Assembly: GCA_003558625.1 (NCBI GenBank) | Contig: PWPP01000057.1 | Coordinates: forward strand, 1-21,471 | DNA: 21,471 nt | DNA from: Syntrophomonas sp. | GTDB taxonomy: Bacteria > Bacillota > Syntrophomonadia > Syntrophomonadales > Syntrophomonadaceae | Direction of reading: 5' to 3' | Shown here: piece by piece, positions 1 through 6,176 of the stretch | Position numbering within the stretch: position 1 is the first letter of the stretch | How the letters are laid out: each line of letters begins with the position of its first letter | Notes under the pieces: model-generated | What the model saw: the letters and a program-made list of their open reading frames with translations, nothing else | Told to the model about the DNA's origin: nothing | Database searches by the model: none | Program-made: the position numbers and the translations under genes

Positions 1-119
1 CCCCATTTGGTGCTGCCATTTGGTGAAGTAAAGGCCTGACCCCATTTGGTGCTGCCATTTGGTGAAGTAAAGGCCTGACCCCATTTGGTGAAGTGAAGGC
101 AGGACTCTATTTGGTGAAC
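1..119. repeat. 39-bp tandem repeats at the left edge
   Basis: Two identical 39-bp units lie head to tail at 1-39 and 40-78. A shortened third copy (79 to about 104) lacks the internal 13 bases. Each full unit contains the decamer CCATTTGGTG twice, so this decamer occurs at 3, 16, 42, 55 and 81, with a variant CTATTTGGTG at 107. There are no unique spacers. The array touches the window edge, so its true length is unknown and it is a plausible assembly break point. Confidence 0.95.
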
Positions 120-225
120 AAGAGGATCCCGGAGAAGGTATAAACTCGGCTGAATAGGTATTGCTCTTGTTTATGCTATCGTTGTAATTGATTCATCTTT
201 TTTCGAGTCTAACCCCTTAAGAGCA

Positions 226-1116
226 TCATAATTCTCCGCAGATACGATTTTTTCCCAGCTGCTTGGCTTTGTATAGTCTTCTGTCCACCAAGCGGATGAT
301 CTCCTGCGCATCTAGCGCTTCAAGGCCTTGAGTATATAGGCCCATGGAAACGGTGAAGGCTGTGGGCAGGTCAGTGGATTCATTCAGGTTTGCAATTTTT
401 GTCCGGATGCGCTCCGCAATCTGAAACGCGATCTTGGGGGGGGTATTGTGCAGAAAGATGAGGAATTCATCCCCTCCATACCGTGCCACCCAATCGAGTC
501 CATCCCGGACCTGGGTGACTAGCATCCGGGCTATGGACTGTATCACTTGATCGCCGACTATATGTCCTAAAGTATCGTTGATCTGTTTGAAGTTATCCAC
601 GTCCAGAAATATGACGGAAAAGGTATGACCTTCGACCATAGTGCGGACGATTTCAGCGGGCAGTCTCTCATCAATAAACCTCCGGTTGTAGACACCGGTC
701 AGGGGATCGGAAATGATCTGCTCATTCATGGCTTGAATGTATTCGTGCATGAAATGCCCGGAAGAGTATGTGCCTTTTCCGATCATCATGGTTTTGGTGG
801 CATTTTTCAGGAGTTCTAAAACCAGGGGGTTGCCGGCATCAATGATGGGTAAAGAGGTAACCAGTAAAATGAACTCCTCCGCGCTTTCCAGCTTGATGAA
901 GCACGTTCCTTGCTGATGTGCCCGAATGGAGATACAGTTGTCGCAGATCTTTTGGTCTTGCCAGTAGTGGAAGCAGGTTTCATCCGGGCTCTCCCTGGTG
1001 ACTCCCCGTTGCTCAACCACTTTTTTGGCCACCGGATCTACTAGTCTCACTGCGTCATACATCTTTTTAAAAAAATCCAGATGCGCATCCAGGGTCTGTA
1101 AAGTCAGGCTATCCAT
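226..1116 (-). CDS. Diguanylate cyclase (GGDEF) with N-terminal Cys-rich PAS-like sensor domain
   Basis: This 296-residue protein is predicted to make cyclic di-GMP from two GTP. The C-terminal half (about 130-296) is a GGDEF domain: D137-PLTGVYNRR, LDVDNFKQIND near 171 (metal-binding Asp) and an intact GGDEF signature at 214-218. The usual RxxD inhibitory site upstream is not in register; the Arg is one position too early and the canonical slot reads DGLD, so product inhibition may be absent. The N-terminal ~110 residues look like a PAS-type sensor with four cysteines (48, 58, 61, 72, including CDNC), which could bind metal, haem or sense redox; this is inference. No transmembrane segment is evident, so it is probably cytosolic. 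On the minus strand AAGGA precedes the ATG at 1116. The gene stands alone. Confidence 0.93.
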   Translation of the reverse strand: MDSLTLQTLDAHLDFFKKMYDAVRLVDPVAKKVVEQRGVTRESPDETCFHYWQDQKICDNCISIRAHQQGTCFIKLESAEEFILLVTSLPIIDAGNPLVLELLKNATKTMMIGKGTYSSGHFMHEYIQAMNEQIISDPLTGVYNRRFIDERLPAEIVRTMVEGHTFSVIFLDVDNFKQINDTLGHIVGDQVIQSIARMLVTQVRDGLDWVARYGGDEFLIFLHNTPPKIAFQIAERIRTKIANLNESTDLPTAFTVSMGLYTQGLEALDAQEIIRLVDRRLYKAKQLGKNRICGEL

Positions 1117-1527
1117 TTTGCTATCGTATCCTTCATTGGTATTTATTACATACTGGTACTATATAAAAAAGCAATGGGAAAAGCAAGATTAACCTGCCCC
1201 CTATATCATGGTATCCGTGAACAATATAGAACTCTGCGGCATAATGCATATTTTGTGCCGGGAGCCCACGCTTACGGGTTTAAACGCGAAGGCTCGGTTA
1301 TTCCCTCCACATATCCCCGTACCTGGTCCCTGGTTTTCGTTCCGGTGACCATAAATCCCTGGGACTTATGGGGGATTTTCTAGTGCGTTCTTTTAGAGCC
1401 GGGGCCTGATCTGGTATTATGTTAGGGGATGGGGGGCGCAGTTGTGCCCTGATTTGAGGGTCCGGAAAAGATCCCTGTATCCCTTAACTCGATGCAACAT
1501 GATTCTGGTGAGAGAGGATTTTATCTG
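1117..1527. other. Intergenic region between divergent GGDEF and VanZ genes
   Basis: About 410 bases with no convincing gene. A 69-codon plus-strand reading frame (1174-1383) has low-complexity, unrecognisable content. On the minus strand a 26-codon frame starts at 1352 behind AGGGA and reads MVTGTKTRDQVRGYVEGITE..., which looks more protein-like; it may be a small peptide gene or a remnant, but it is unsupported beyond that. TATTAT near 1413 is a weak -10 candidate for the VanZ gene. Confidence 0.4.
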
Positions 1528-1992
1528 ATGCAGCTGAAAAAGATTTTTTCCTGGGCCGCGGTTTTTCTCTGGATGGGATTGATCTTTTTCCTATCTCATC
1601 AGCCGGCGACTGCTTCGGCAGAACTTAGCGGTGAGATCACCGGGTTTGTGGTTGATATCATCCGCACCTTGGCCCCCGGTATCAACATAGATATGGGTTT
1701 TCTGGAGTACGGGATACGCAAGAGTGCCCATTTCCTGGCCTTTTTTGTACTGGGGATTTTGACTATCCATGCCCTGGGCCGGAGCGGGGTGCAGGGAGGA
1801 AAAGCGGTATTCACGGCCCTAGCCATCTGTGGACTCTATGCTGTCACCGATGAGATCCACCAGCTGTTCATACCCGGGCGCAGTGGAGAGGTGACGGATG
1901 TCCTCCTGGACACCACCGGGGCCGGGATGGGGATTGCAATGTTTTTGCTGATCCGCCGGTTCCTCCGAGTCAAAGGGGACGGTTCTTTTTGA
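1528..1992 (+). CDS. VanZ-like family membrane protein
   Basis: This 154-residue integral membrane protein of the VanZ-like family has an unknown biochemical role; the namesake gives low-level teicoplanin resistance. Family hallmarks are visible: FFLSHQPA after the first membrane helix, RKSAHFLAFFVLGIL in the middle, and the signature YAVTDEIHQLFIPGRSGEVTD followed by DTTGAGMGIAM in the last helix. Four hydrophobic segments are apparent. The start at 1528 is preferred over the upstream in-frame ATG at 1492 because AGAGG lies about ten bases before it and the first helix then starts at once. The last residues, KGDGSF plus the stop, are encoded by a copy of the dispersed GGGGACGGTTCTT repeat, so the original C-terminus may have been altered. 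The gene appears monocistronic. Confidence 0.92.
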   Translation: MQLKKIFSWAAVFLWMGLIFFLSHQPATASAELSGEITGFVVDIIRTLAPGINIDMGFLEYGIRKSAHFLAFFVLGILTIHALGRSGVQGGKAVFTALAICGLYAVTDEIHQLFIPGRSGEVTDVLLDTTGAGMGIAMFLLIRRFLRVKGDGSF

Positions 1993-2025
1993 CTCATTTT
2001 CGGAATGAGCAGGACCGTTCTTCCT
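1975..2025. repeat. Copy of dispersed GGGACGGTTC repeat at the 3' end of the VanZ gene
   Basis: GGGGACGGTTCTTTTTGACTC covers the final codons and stop of the VanZ-like gene. It is followed by a short hairpin CTCATT-TTCGG-AATGAG and a related GGACCGTTCTTCC. It shares its core with the copies near 5492, 11399, 13654 and 18392. It could act as a weak transcript end, but there is no clear T-run after the stem. Confidence 0.6.
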
Positions 2026-2322
2026 GGTGTGTTTGTATAGGATGCAGGTGCAGGAGAAAACTGGTTTCTGTAGGTATTTCGACTAACCTGCTGCTGGTTC
2101 CGGAAGCCCGATTTTTTTATGTATATTATGTTCAAATAGATCCAATGATAAAACTCCTTCATCAGTTCCCTAGAGCTTTTTTCCAGGTGTTGGCGACAGG
2201 GTTTTACAGGCAATGCCGTATTTATAAAGTGCAATCCGCTGCCATTTTATTATGCTATGCACAAACTGCCAAAGAAATCTATAAAATGGAGGTTCGTAAT
2301 AGGGAAGAAACAAAGGAGCAGG
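1993..2322. other. Gene-poor region after the VanZ gene
   Basis: No credible gene is seen. A 135-codon plus-strand frame (1989-2396) has no recognisable motif, overlaps the repeat and the GNAT remnant in another frame, and lacks a ribosome binding site. This looks like decayed or non-coding DNA. Confidence 0.4.
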
Positions 2323-2400
2323 ATGCATATACGAGAAGCTACGCATCTGGATCTTTACGAGATATTATTAATAGATTGATTAGCATTTGGTCATGAGTAC
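2323..2400 (+). pseudogene. N-terminal remnant of a GNAT acetyltransferase
   Basis: The ATG at 2323 follows an excellent AAAGGAG and opens a frame reading MHIREATHLDLYEILLID, a TGA stop (2377-2379), then LAFGHE. The pattern IREAT..D...IL.....AFG.E is typical of the first 25 residues of GNAT-type N-acetyltransferases. The in-frame stop after 18 codons, and loss of recognisable homology beyond AFGHE, indicate a broken and truncated gene. The call rests on a short N-terminal pattern only. Confidence 0.4.
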
Positions 2401-2570
2401 AGGGGTACTAATCAGCAAGCTTATATGGGCGGGATTTTTACCTCTTCCCGTAATGTCGGCCGACAAAAAATAAACCCAATACATGGATGTTAAATGGATA
2501 TAATGAAACGCAAGTGGCGTGCTGCTTTTTGGCTGTTATCGTTAAATTAATAGGGGAGGTGCCAGTCCCA

Positions 2571-3194
2571 ATGGTCAAATTGTTTTTCCAGGGAACCATC
2601 CTATCCATCCAGCCCCGGATCAGGCTGAACCGTTCCTTTGATGAATCCTCGCACAGTTATTTGGGCTATGCCCTGAAAATGACGGGGTCCATTGCCGGTG
2701 AGGACAGAGATTTTTCGCTTGGCATCGGAAAGGCAGCCCAGAAAAAGCACAGATTTCAAGCGGGCGACCAGATTTCTGGGACCTGTGTGCCGGTGGCAGA
2801 TGAGAGGCTGGAGCCGGTTGCATTTTATAAGGTGTCGCAGCTGAAGAAAATCTCCTCGATGTCGTCTGGTATAAACCCGCCTCCCTGGGAAGACGTACCG
2901 CCGGATCTTGATACCTATCGCTGGCGAGGACACAGGAGGCTGGCGACTAGAACCTACGATAGCAAGTGTTCTACCTGCATATGGGGATGTCGGATGCCGG
3001 TAGAAATGATTATTGATCAATGGAACCCAAGTAAGAAGAAATACCGCCGGGAGACATTCTGCTATGGGCCCTTATCATGTACGCTTTATAAGGCGGGGCC
3101 TAACCGCAAGGTTGAAGGACGCAACGGGATGGTTTATGTTGAGGAAGACTGGGTGGATGAAGAGAGGACTTCCCACCGGGAAAGGGATGTGTGA
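2571..3194 (+). CDS. Conserved hypothetical protein with C-x2-C-x3-C and C-x5-C motifs
   Basis: This 207-residue soluble protein resembles an uncharacterised family I recall from varied bacteria; no function is known to me. The first ~90 residues look like a beta-rich domain (FQGTILSIQPRIRL, then HSYLGYALKMTG, IGKAAQKKHRFQAGDQISG). A Pro-rich linker (102-115) leads to a C-terminal half with RGHRRLATRTYDSKC, C133-x2-C136-x3-C140 followed by RMPVEMIIDQWNP, and C164-x5-C170 (FCYGPLSC). Spaced cysteines in conserved surroundings suggest zinc or iron-sulfur binding, which is inference. The start at 2571 is chosen because GGGGAGG sits ten bases upstream; the longer frame from 2487 has no such site. 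It is flanked by gene remnants, yet the frame is intact, which argues that it is retained. Confidence 0.85.
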   Translation: MVKLFFQGTILSIQPRIRLNRSFDESSHSYLGYALKMTGSIAGEDRDFSLGIGKAAQKKHRFQAGDQISGTCVPVADERLEPVAFYKVSQLKKISSMSSGINPPPWEDVPPDLDTYRWRGHRRLATRTYDSKCSTCIWGCRMPVEMIIDQWNPSKKKYRRETFCYGPLSCTLYKAGPNRKVEGRNGMVYVEEDWVDEERTSHRERDV

Positions 3195-3824
3195 AGGGTT
3201 ATTCAATATTCCTCACCCGGGCTGCATTTTTTCAATTACGTAAATATTATAAAAGTGCCAGAAGCAGAAAAAGATAGAACAAGCAGATTAAATGAGGAAA
3301 AACCGCTTATATGCAAGTTTTTGCTATACTTGTCATCTTGCCATCTGGTATGGTATTTAGTATTATTATATGTAAGCTCCAAGGAACACCTAAGATGAAA
3401 ACCTTCAGAGCCGGAAAACAGAAACAGAACAGACCAACTGGAAAACAAGTACCAAGTGAAAGCACAATCACTATATCCAGGAAAATCAAAGAACCCTGTT
3501 TATAACAGACTTACTAAACGGAAGTAATTACAAAAACCCGTAAAAAGGTGAAAAAGTAAAAGCAGAAGTGAAGTAAAAATGATATAGGCAGCAAGTAATT
3601 GAAAGAATGGATGAAGGGCTTAAAGGAAAGTTGGAAAGGGAAACAACGTTAGAAGGTGAAGAAGGAAAGAAGTCGATAAAGTTTCGTTGGAGCTCATTTA
3701 TTTTTTCCAAAAAGTGATCGGATACGATACCGGTCACTTTTATATTTCCGCTGGCTTTGGGGCATATGCCAGTCTGGCGTCTCCTGGTCAGGTGGGCTTT
3801 TTATGTTATTATTTTTTATAGGAT
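3195..3824. other. AT-rich, purine-biased gene-free region
   Basis: About 630 bases with no gene I can support. From about 3240 to 3700 the plus strand is strongly A/G-rich. The short frames on either strand (for example minus 3236-3448 and 3528-3737) are composition artefacts with no motifs or ribosome binding sites. The only structure is the hairpin at 3710-3740. Confidence 0.5.
3710..3740. terminator. Hairpin flanked by A/T tracts, possible bidirectional terminator
   Basis: AAAGTGATCGG and CCGGTCACTTT form an 11-bp stem with one mismatch around an ATACGATA loop. An A/T-rich tract lies on each side (TTTTTTCC before, TTTATATTT after). No intact gene lies close enough to assign it to a transcript. 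Confidence 0.4.
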
Positions 3825-4106
3825 TTGCTGTTTTTATCAGGCTGCATGTTGTTAAAAACCCCGGCTATAGAGACGTCTTTGGCCCCTAATGTTATAGCCT
3901 GGCTGGTGGTATCCGCGGAGAATAGTGCCCGGACCGTGTCATTGTCTCTACAGGAAAATACGATTGATATTTCATTTTCTTGCATATCTTTGGTTTTTGG
4001 TATTGTAATTGGCTGGATCGGATTTAGCTATTCTTTTGCTGTTTTCGCCATGATGACGATGGTCTTTGCCGGCATTTTATTTATTGCAGCAGCCAGAAAG
4101 ATATGA
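3825..4106 (+). pseudogene. C-terminal remnant of a major facilitator superfamily transporter
   Basis: The last ~75 codons read NVIAWLVVSAENSARTVSLS then LQENTIDISFSCISLVFGIV, a fit to the loop before helix 11 and helices 11-12 of an MFS carrier (pattern R..A.s......Di..s.gsl.fG), ending in a basic tail ARKI. The upstream part of the transporter (about 300 residues) is missing. Hydrophobic sequence just before it continues in a different frame (3803-3886, reading MLLFFIGFAVFIRL and on to VKNPGYRDVFGP), consistent with a frameshift at the GGCCCC near 3881. No ribosome binding site precedes 3825. It is a relic, not homologous in any obvious way to the intact MFS gene on the other strand 52 bases downstream. 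Confidence 0.55.
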
Positions 4107-4157
4107 TTTGTATGACCCGGGTATATGACAAAGGGACGTCAGTTACAGGGGAGCGGG

Positions 4158-5399
4158 CTACTTCCTTGCAGACGTAGTTTTGGTTGTGCCACCAAGGTGG
4201 GCCTTTGGAGGTTTGGACATGAAGGCGACCGCGAAACCTAATGCACAAGCGCTGGCCCCCACCAGAAACGCGGCTTCAAAACCAATGGCAATAGGAAGCC
4301 GGGGTGCAGTCAATGCGGCAAGGGCATAAAAAATGAATATGGTTCCATAGTTATTACCCACATTGACGGTGCCAAACCATTCGGCGGTTAATGTAGGTAA
4401 TATCGGAGCCATACCGCCGAAAGCGAAACCAACCATACAGGTCGCCAGTAACAAAGTAGCATAGGTCAGGGATGTAAGGCTCAGGATCAGCAAACCCAGT
4501 CCCATGAGTACGAAGATGAACATGATGGAGGTTCTGCGTCCGAAGCGGTCGGAGATGCCGCCCAATCCTAACCGCCCGGCAGCATTAAACAGGGAAAAAG
4601 AGACCACTGCGTTTCCGGCGGTGGCCAGACTTAGACCCGCCATTTCTATGCCAATGTTGGCGGCTACACTGATAACCATCAGACCGGAAGCCGCAACAAT
4701 GTACATCCAGAGAAAGAGCATATAAAGCTGGGGTGTTTTTATGGCTTCAGCCATCGTGAAATTGCGCAAGCCGGGGACGAAGCTTCCTCCCCAAGCAGGA
4801 GCTGGAGGTGACCAACCGGGAGGTTTATAATCCGCAGGGGGTACTGCCAGTAACTGGGCCCCGGTGATAATCAGAGCTCCATAAATCATTCCCAGGTATA
4901 AGAAAGCGGTGCTTACACCTACATTCATGATAAACCAGAGGATGATGGGTTTAAAAACCATGCCTCCAACTCCCAGGGCTGCTAAAACTAAGCCGGTTAT
5001 AAGGCCTCTTTTTTCCGGAAACCATTTTATACAAGAAGCCAGAGGGGTTACGTAAGCAGCACCAATGCCCAGTCCGGCAATGATACCATACGTTATGTAA
5101 AGCATGGTTGGTGTCGTGGCGAAAGCCGATGCAGCCACTCCCAGCCCGGTAAGAATTCCGCCAGCGGTAGCTACTTTTCGGGGACCGATTTTATCCTGGA
5201 TACTCCCGGCAATGTTTATGGCCAGGGCAAAACAAACCAGGGTTACGGAAAAGGTGAACACAGTAGCCCCGGGGTCCCAACCAAATGTTTCTACCAAAGG
5301 AGCGTTAAACAAGCTCCAGGTGTAAATGGCCCCTAAACTTAACTGCATAATAATGGATCCCAATACTACGATCCAACGATTTGCCATTTTTCCTTCCAA
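4158..5399 (-). CDS. OFA-family (oxalate/formate antiporter-like) MFS transporter
   Basis: This 413-residue, 12-helix inner-membrane carrier of the major facilitator superfamily is predicted to exchange or take up small organic anions; the exact substrate cannot be read from sequence. N-terminal features match the oxalate:formate antiporter group: NRWIVVLGSIIMQLSLGAIY, YTWSLFNAPL, then DKIGPRKVATAGG between helices 2 and 3, a helix 4 with YGIIAGLGIGAAYVTPLA, and KWFPEKRGLITGLVLAALG. The second half repeats the loop motif as ISDRFGRRTS. A central Pro-rich loop (about 183-205) separates the halves. Start: TTG at 5399 has GGAGG seven bases upstream; the ATG at 5387 with AAGGA four bases before is the alternative. 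The tail is basic. The gene is alone on its strand, back to back with the Feo operon. Confidence 0.92.
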   Translation of the reverse strand: MEGKMANRWIVVLGSIIMQLSLGAIYTWSLFNAPLVETFGWDPGATVFTFSVTLVCFALAINIAGSIQDKIGPRKVATAGGILTGLGVAASAFATTPTMLYITYGIIAGLGIGAAYVTPLASCIKWFPEKRGLITGLVLAALGVGGMVFKPIILWFIMNVGVSTAFLYLGMIYGALIITGAQLLAVPPADYKPPGWSPPAPAWGGSFVPGLRNFTMAEAIKTPQLYMLFLWMYIVAASGLMVISVAANIGIEMAGLSLATAGNAVVSFSLFNAAGRLGLGGISDRFGRRTSIMFIFVLMGLGLLILSLTSLTYATLLLATCMVGFAFGGMAPILPTLTAEWFGTVNVGNNYGTIFIFYALAALTAPRLPIAIGFEAAFLVGASACALGFAVAFMSKPPKAHLGGTTKTTSARK

Positions 5400-5491
5400 A
5401 ACCGTTCCTCCATATAATCATTGTTTTTTTCCCCTGTGCTTTCCGGTATTTCTCTATCGAAAAAAATCTTGATGGGGCAGGGAGTTGCTAT

Positions 5492-5528
5492 GAGTCAGAT
5501 GGAACCGTCCCCATCTGACTCTTTTTTT
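5492..5528 (+). terminator. Perfect hairpin with T-run, copy of the dispersed GAACCGTCCC repeat
   Basis: GAGTCAGATGG (5492-5502) pairs perfectly with CCATCTGACTC (5511-5521) around the loop AACCGTCC, followed by seven T. It has the form of a rho-independent terminator for plus-strand transcription, but no plus-strand gene ends nearby, so it may be a repeat insertion rather than a gene-specific terminator. It is close in sequence to 8523-8551 and 13654-13682. Confidence 0.7.
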
Positions 5529-5689
5529 ATTGTAAAAATAAATGCCGGTAAAAGCTAGGGGATAAAATATGGGCATTTTATAGACCCTGTCTCCAGCCTC
5601 AATCCATCTAAGAACCGTCTTCGGTTTGAACATTCCAGCTGAGAACAGCCCTCGGTTCGAAGGGGTATGACTGCGGGCGATAAAAATAC
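5529..5689. other. Leader DNA upstream of the Feo promoter
   Basis: No gene is present. The stretch contains small palindromic bits: AACCG-TCTT-CGGTT near 5620, and an 8-bp inverted pair, CTGTCTCC near 5587 and GGAGACAG near 5696, bracketing about 100 bases and overlapping the promoter. These could be repeat debris or an operator; nothing decides between them. Confidence 0.35.
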
Positions 5690-5718
5690 TAGACAGGAGA
5701 CAGCTTACGATCTATAAT
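5690..5718 (+). promoter_or_regulatory. Sigma-A promoter of the Feo operon
   Basis: TAGACA (5690-5695, five of six to the consensus -35) is separated by exactly 17 bases from a perfect TATAAT (5713-5718). The predicted transcript start lies around 5725, inside the Fur box that follows. This placement also argues against the ATG at 5717 as a start codon for the first gene. Confidence 0.8.
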
Positions 5719-5737
5719 GAATATGATAATCAATATC
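5719..5737 (+). promoter_or_regulatory. Fur box controlling the Feo operon
   Basis: GAATATGATAATCAATATC matches the 19-bp Fur consensus GATAATGATAATCATTATC at 16 positions, including the central ATGATAATCA. It abuts the -10 element and covers the predicted start of transcription, the expected position for iron-dependent repression. Genes directly downstream are ferrous-iron uptake genes, which fits. Confidence 0.85.
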
Positions 5738-5764
5738 AAAATAAATTTAGTGTGGGGGAACAAG

Positions 5765-5935
5765 GTGGAAATTTTAATCATTATCGGACTGATATTTCTT
5801 TCATCCTGGTTTTTATTTAAAAAATTTATAAAAACTTTTTCCGGTAACACATGCAGTGGGTGCGCGGATGATTGTGATTGTTGCAGTACCCAGTCTAAAA
5901 AAATTGAATTACAGGGGAGTGAAAACAATGAATAA
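5765..5935 (+). CDS. FeoB-associated Cys-rich membrane protein
   Basis: This 56-residue single-span membrane protein is of the kind often found with FeoAB. An N-terminal helix (EILIIIGLIFLSSWFLF) is followed by a lysine patch KKFIK and a cysteine cluster C-SG-C-ADD-C-D-CC, then a polar tail. Such proteins are thought to help FeoB-mediated Fe(II) transport at the cytoplasmic face; the mechanism is not established. The GTG start at 5765 is chosen because GGGGGA lies six bases before it and the protein then has the usual size. The ATG at 5717 would lie on the -10 element, upstream of the predicted transcript start. Its last eight bases overlap the start of feoA, implying translational coupling. 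It is the first gene of the operon, whereas relatives more often come after feoB. Confidence 0.85.
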   Translation: MEILIIIGLIFLSSWFLFKKFIKTFSGNTCSGCADDCDCCSTQSKKIELQGSENNE

Positions 5936-6155
5936 CAGGAGTCTCAGAGACCTGAAGCCGGGTGAAAAAGCCATCGTTTGTAAGGTGAGCGGATCGGGGC
6001 CCATTAGAAGAAGAATATTGGATATGGGAATTCTTCCCGGATCAGAAGTTCAGATGGAAAGATATGCTCCAATGGGTGATCCGGTAGAAATAAAGATTAA
6101 GGGGTATTATCTGTCCCTGCGCAAAAATGAAGCAGCAACGATAATTTTAGCATAG
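5928..6155 (+). CDS. feoA: Ferrous iron transport protein A
   Basis: This 75-residue cytosolic protein has an SH3-like FeoA fold and acts with FeoB in Fe(II) uptake. Sequence features are typical: SLRDLKPGEKAIVCKV at the N-terminus, then RRRILDMGILPGSEVQMERYAPMGDP with the LDMG-(I/L)-PG family core, and a closing VEIKIKGYYLSLRKNEAATI. The start at 5928 is favoured over the longer frame from 5856 because AGGGGAG sits eight bases upstream and the family begins at this point. It overlaps the upstream Cys-rich gene by eight bases and is followed by feoB after 21 bases, so the three form one Fur-controlled transcript. Confidence 0.96.
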   Translation: MNNRSLRDLKPGEKAIVCKVSGSGPIRRRILDMGILPGSEVQMERYAPMGDPVEIKIKGYYLSLRKNEAATIILA

Positions 6156-6176
6156 ATCGCAGTAAGGAAGGTTTTT

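Noticed and set aside
1..119. Short repeats resembling the start of a CRISPR array
   Set aside because: Units are directly abutting with no unique spacers, and the unit is itself made of two decamers; no cas genes are present.
1174..1383. 69-codon plus-strand frame upstream of the VanZ gene
   Set aside because: Unrecognisable sequence without a usable ribosome binding site; the minus-strand 26-codon frame in the same place looks slightly better but is also too weak to call.
1989..2396. 135-codon plus-strand frame after the VanZ gene
   Set aside because: No motif, no ribosome binding site, overlaps the VanZ stop and the dispersed repeat, and is in a different frame from the better GNAT remnant.
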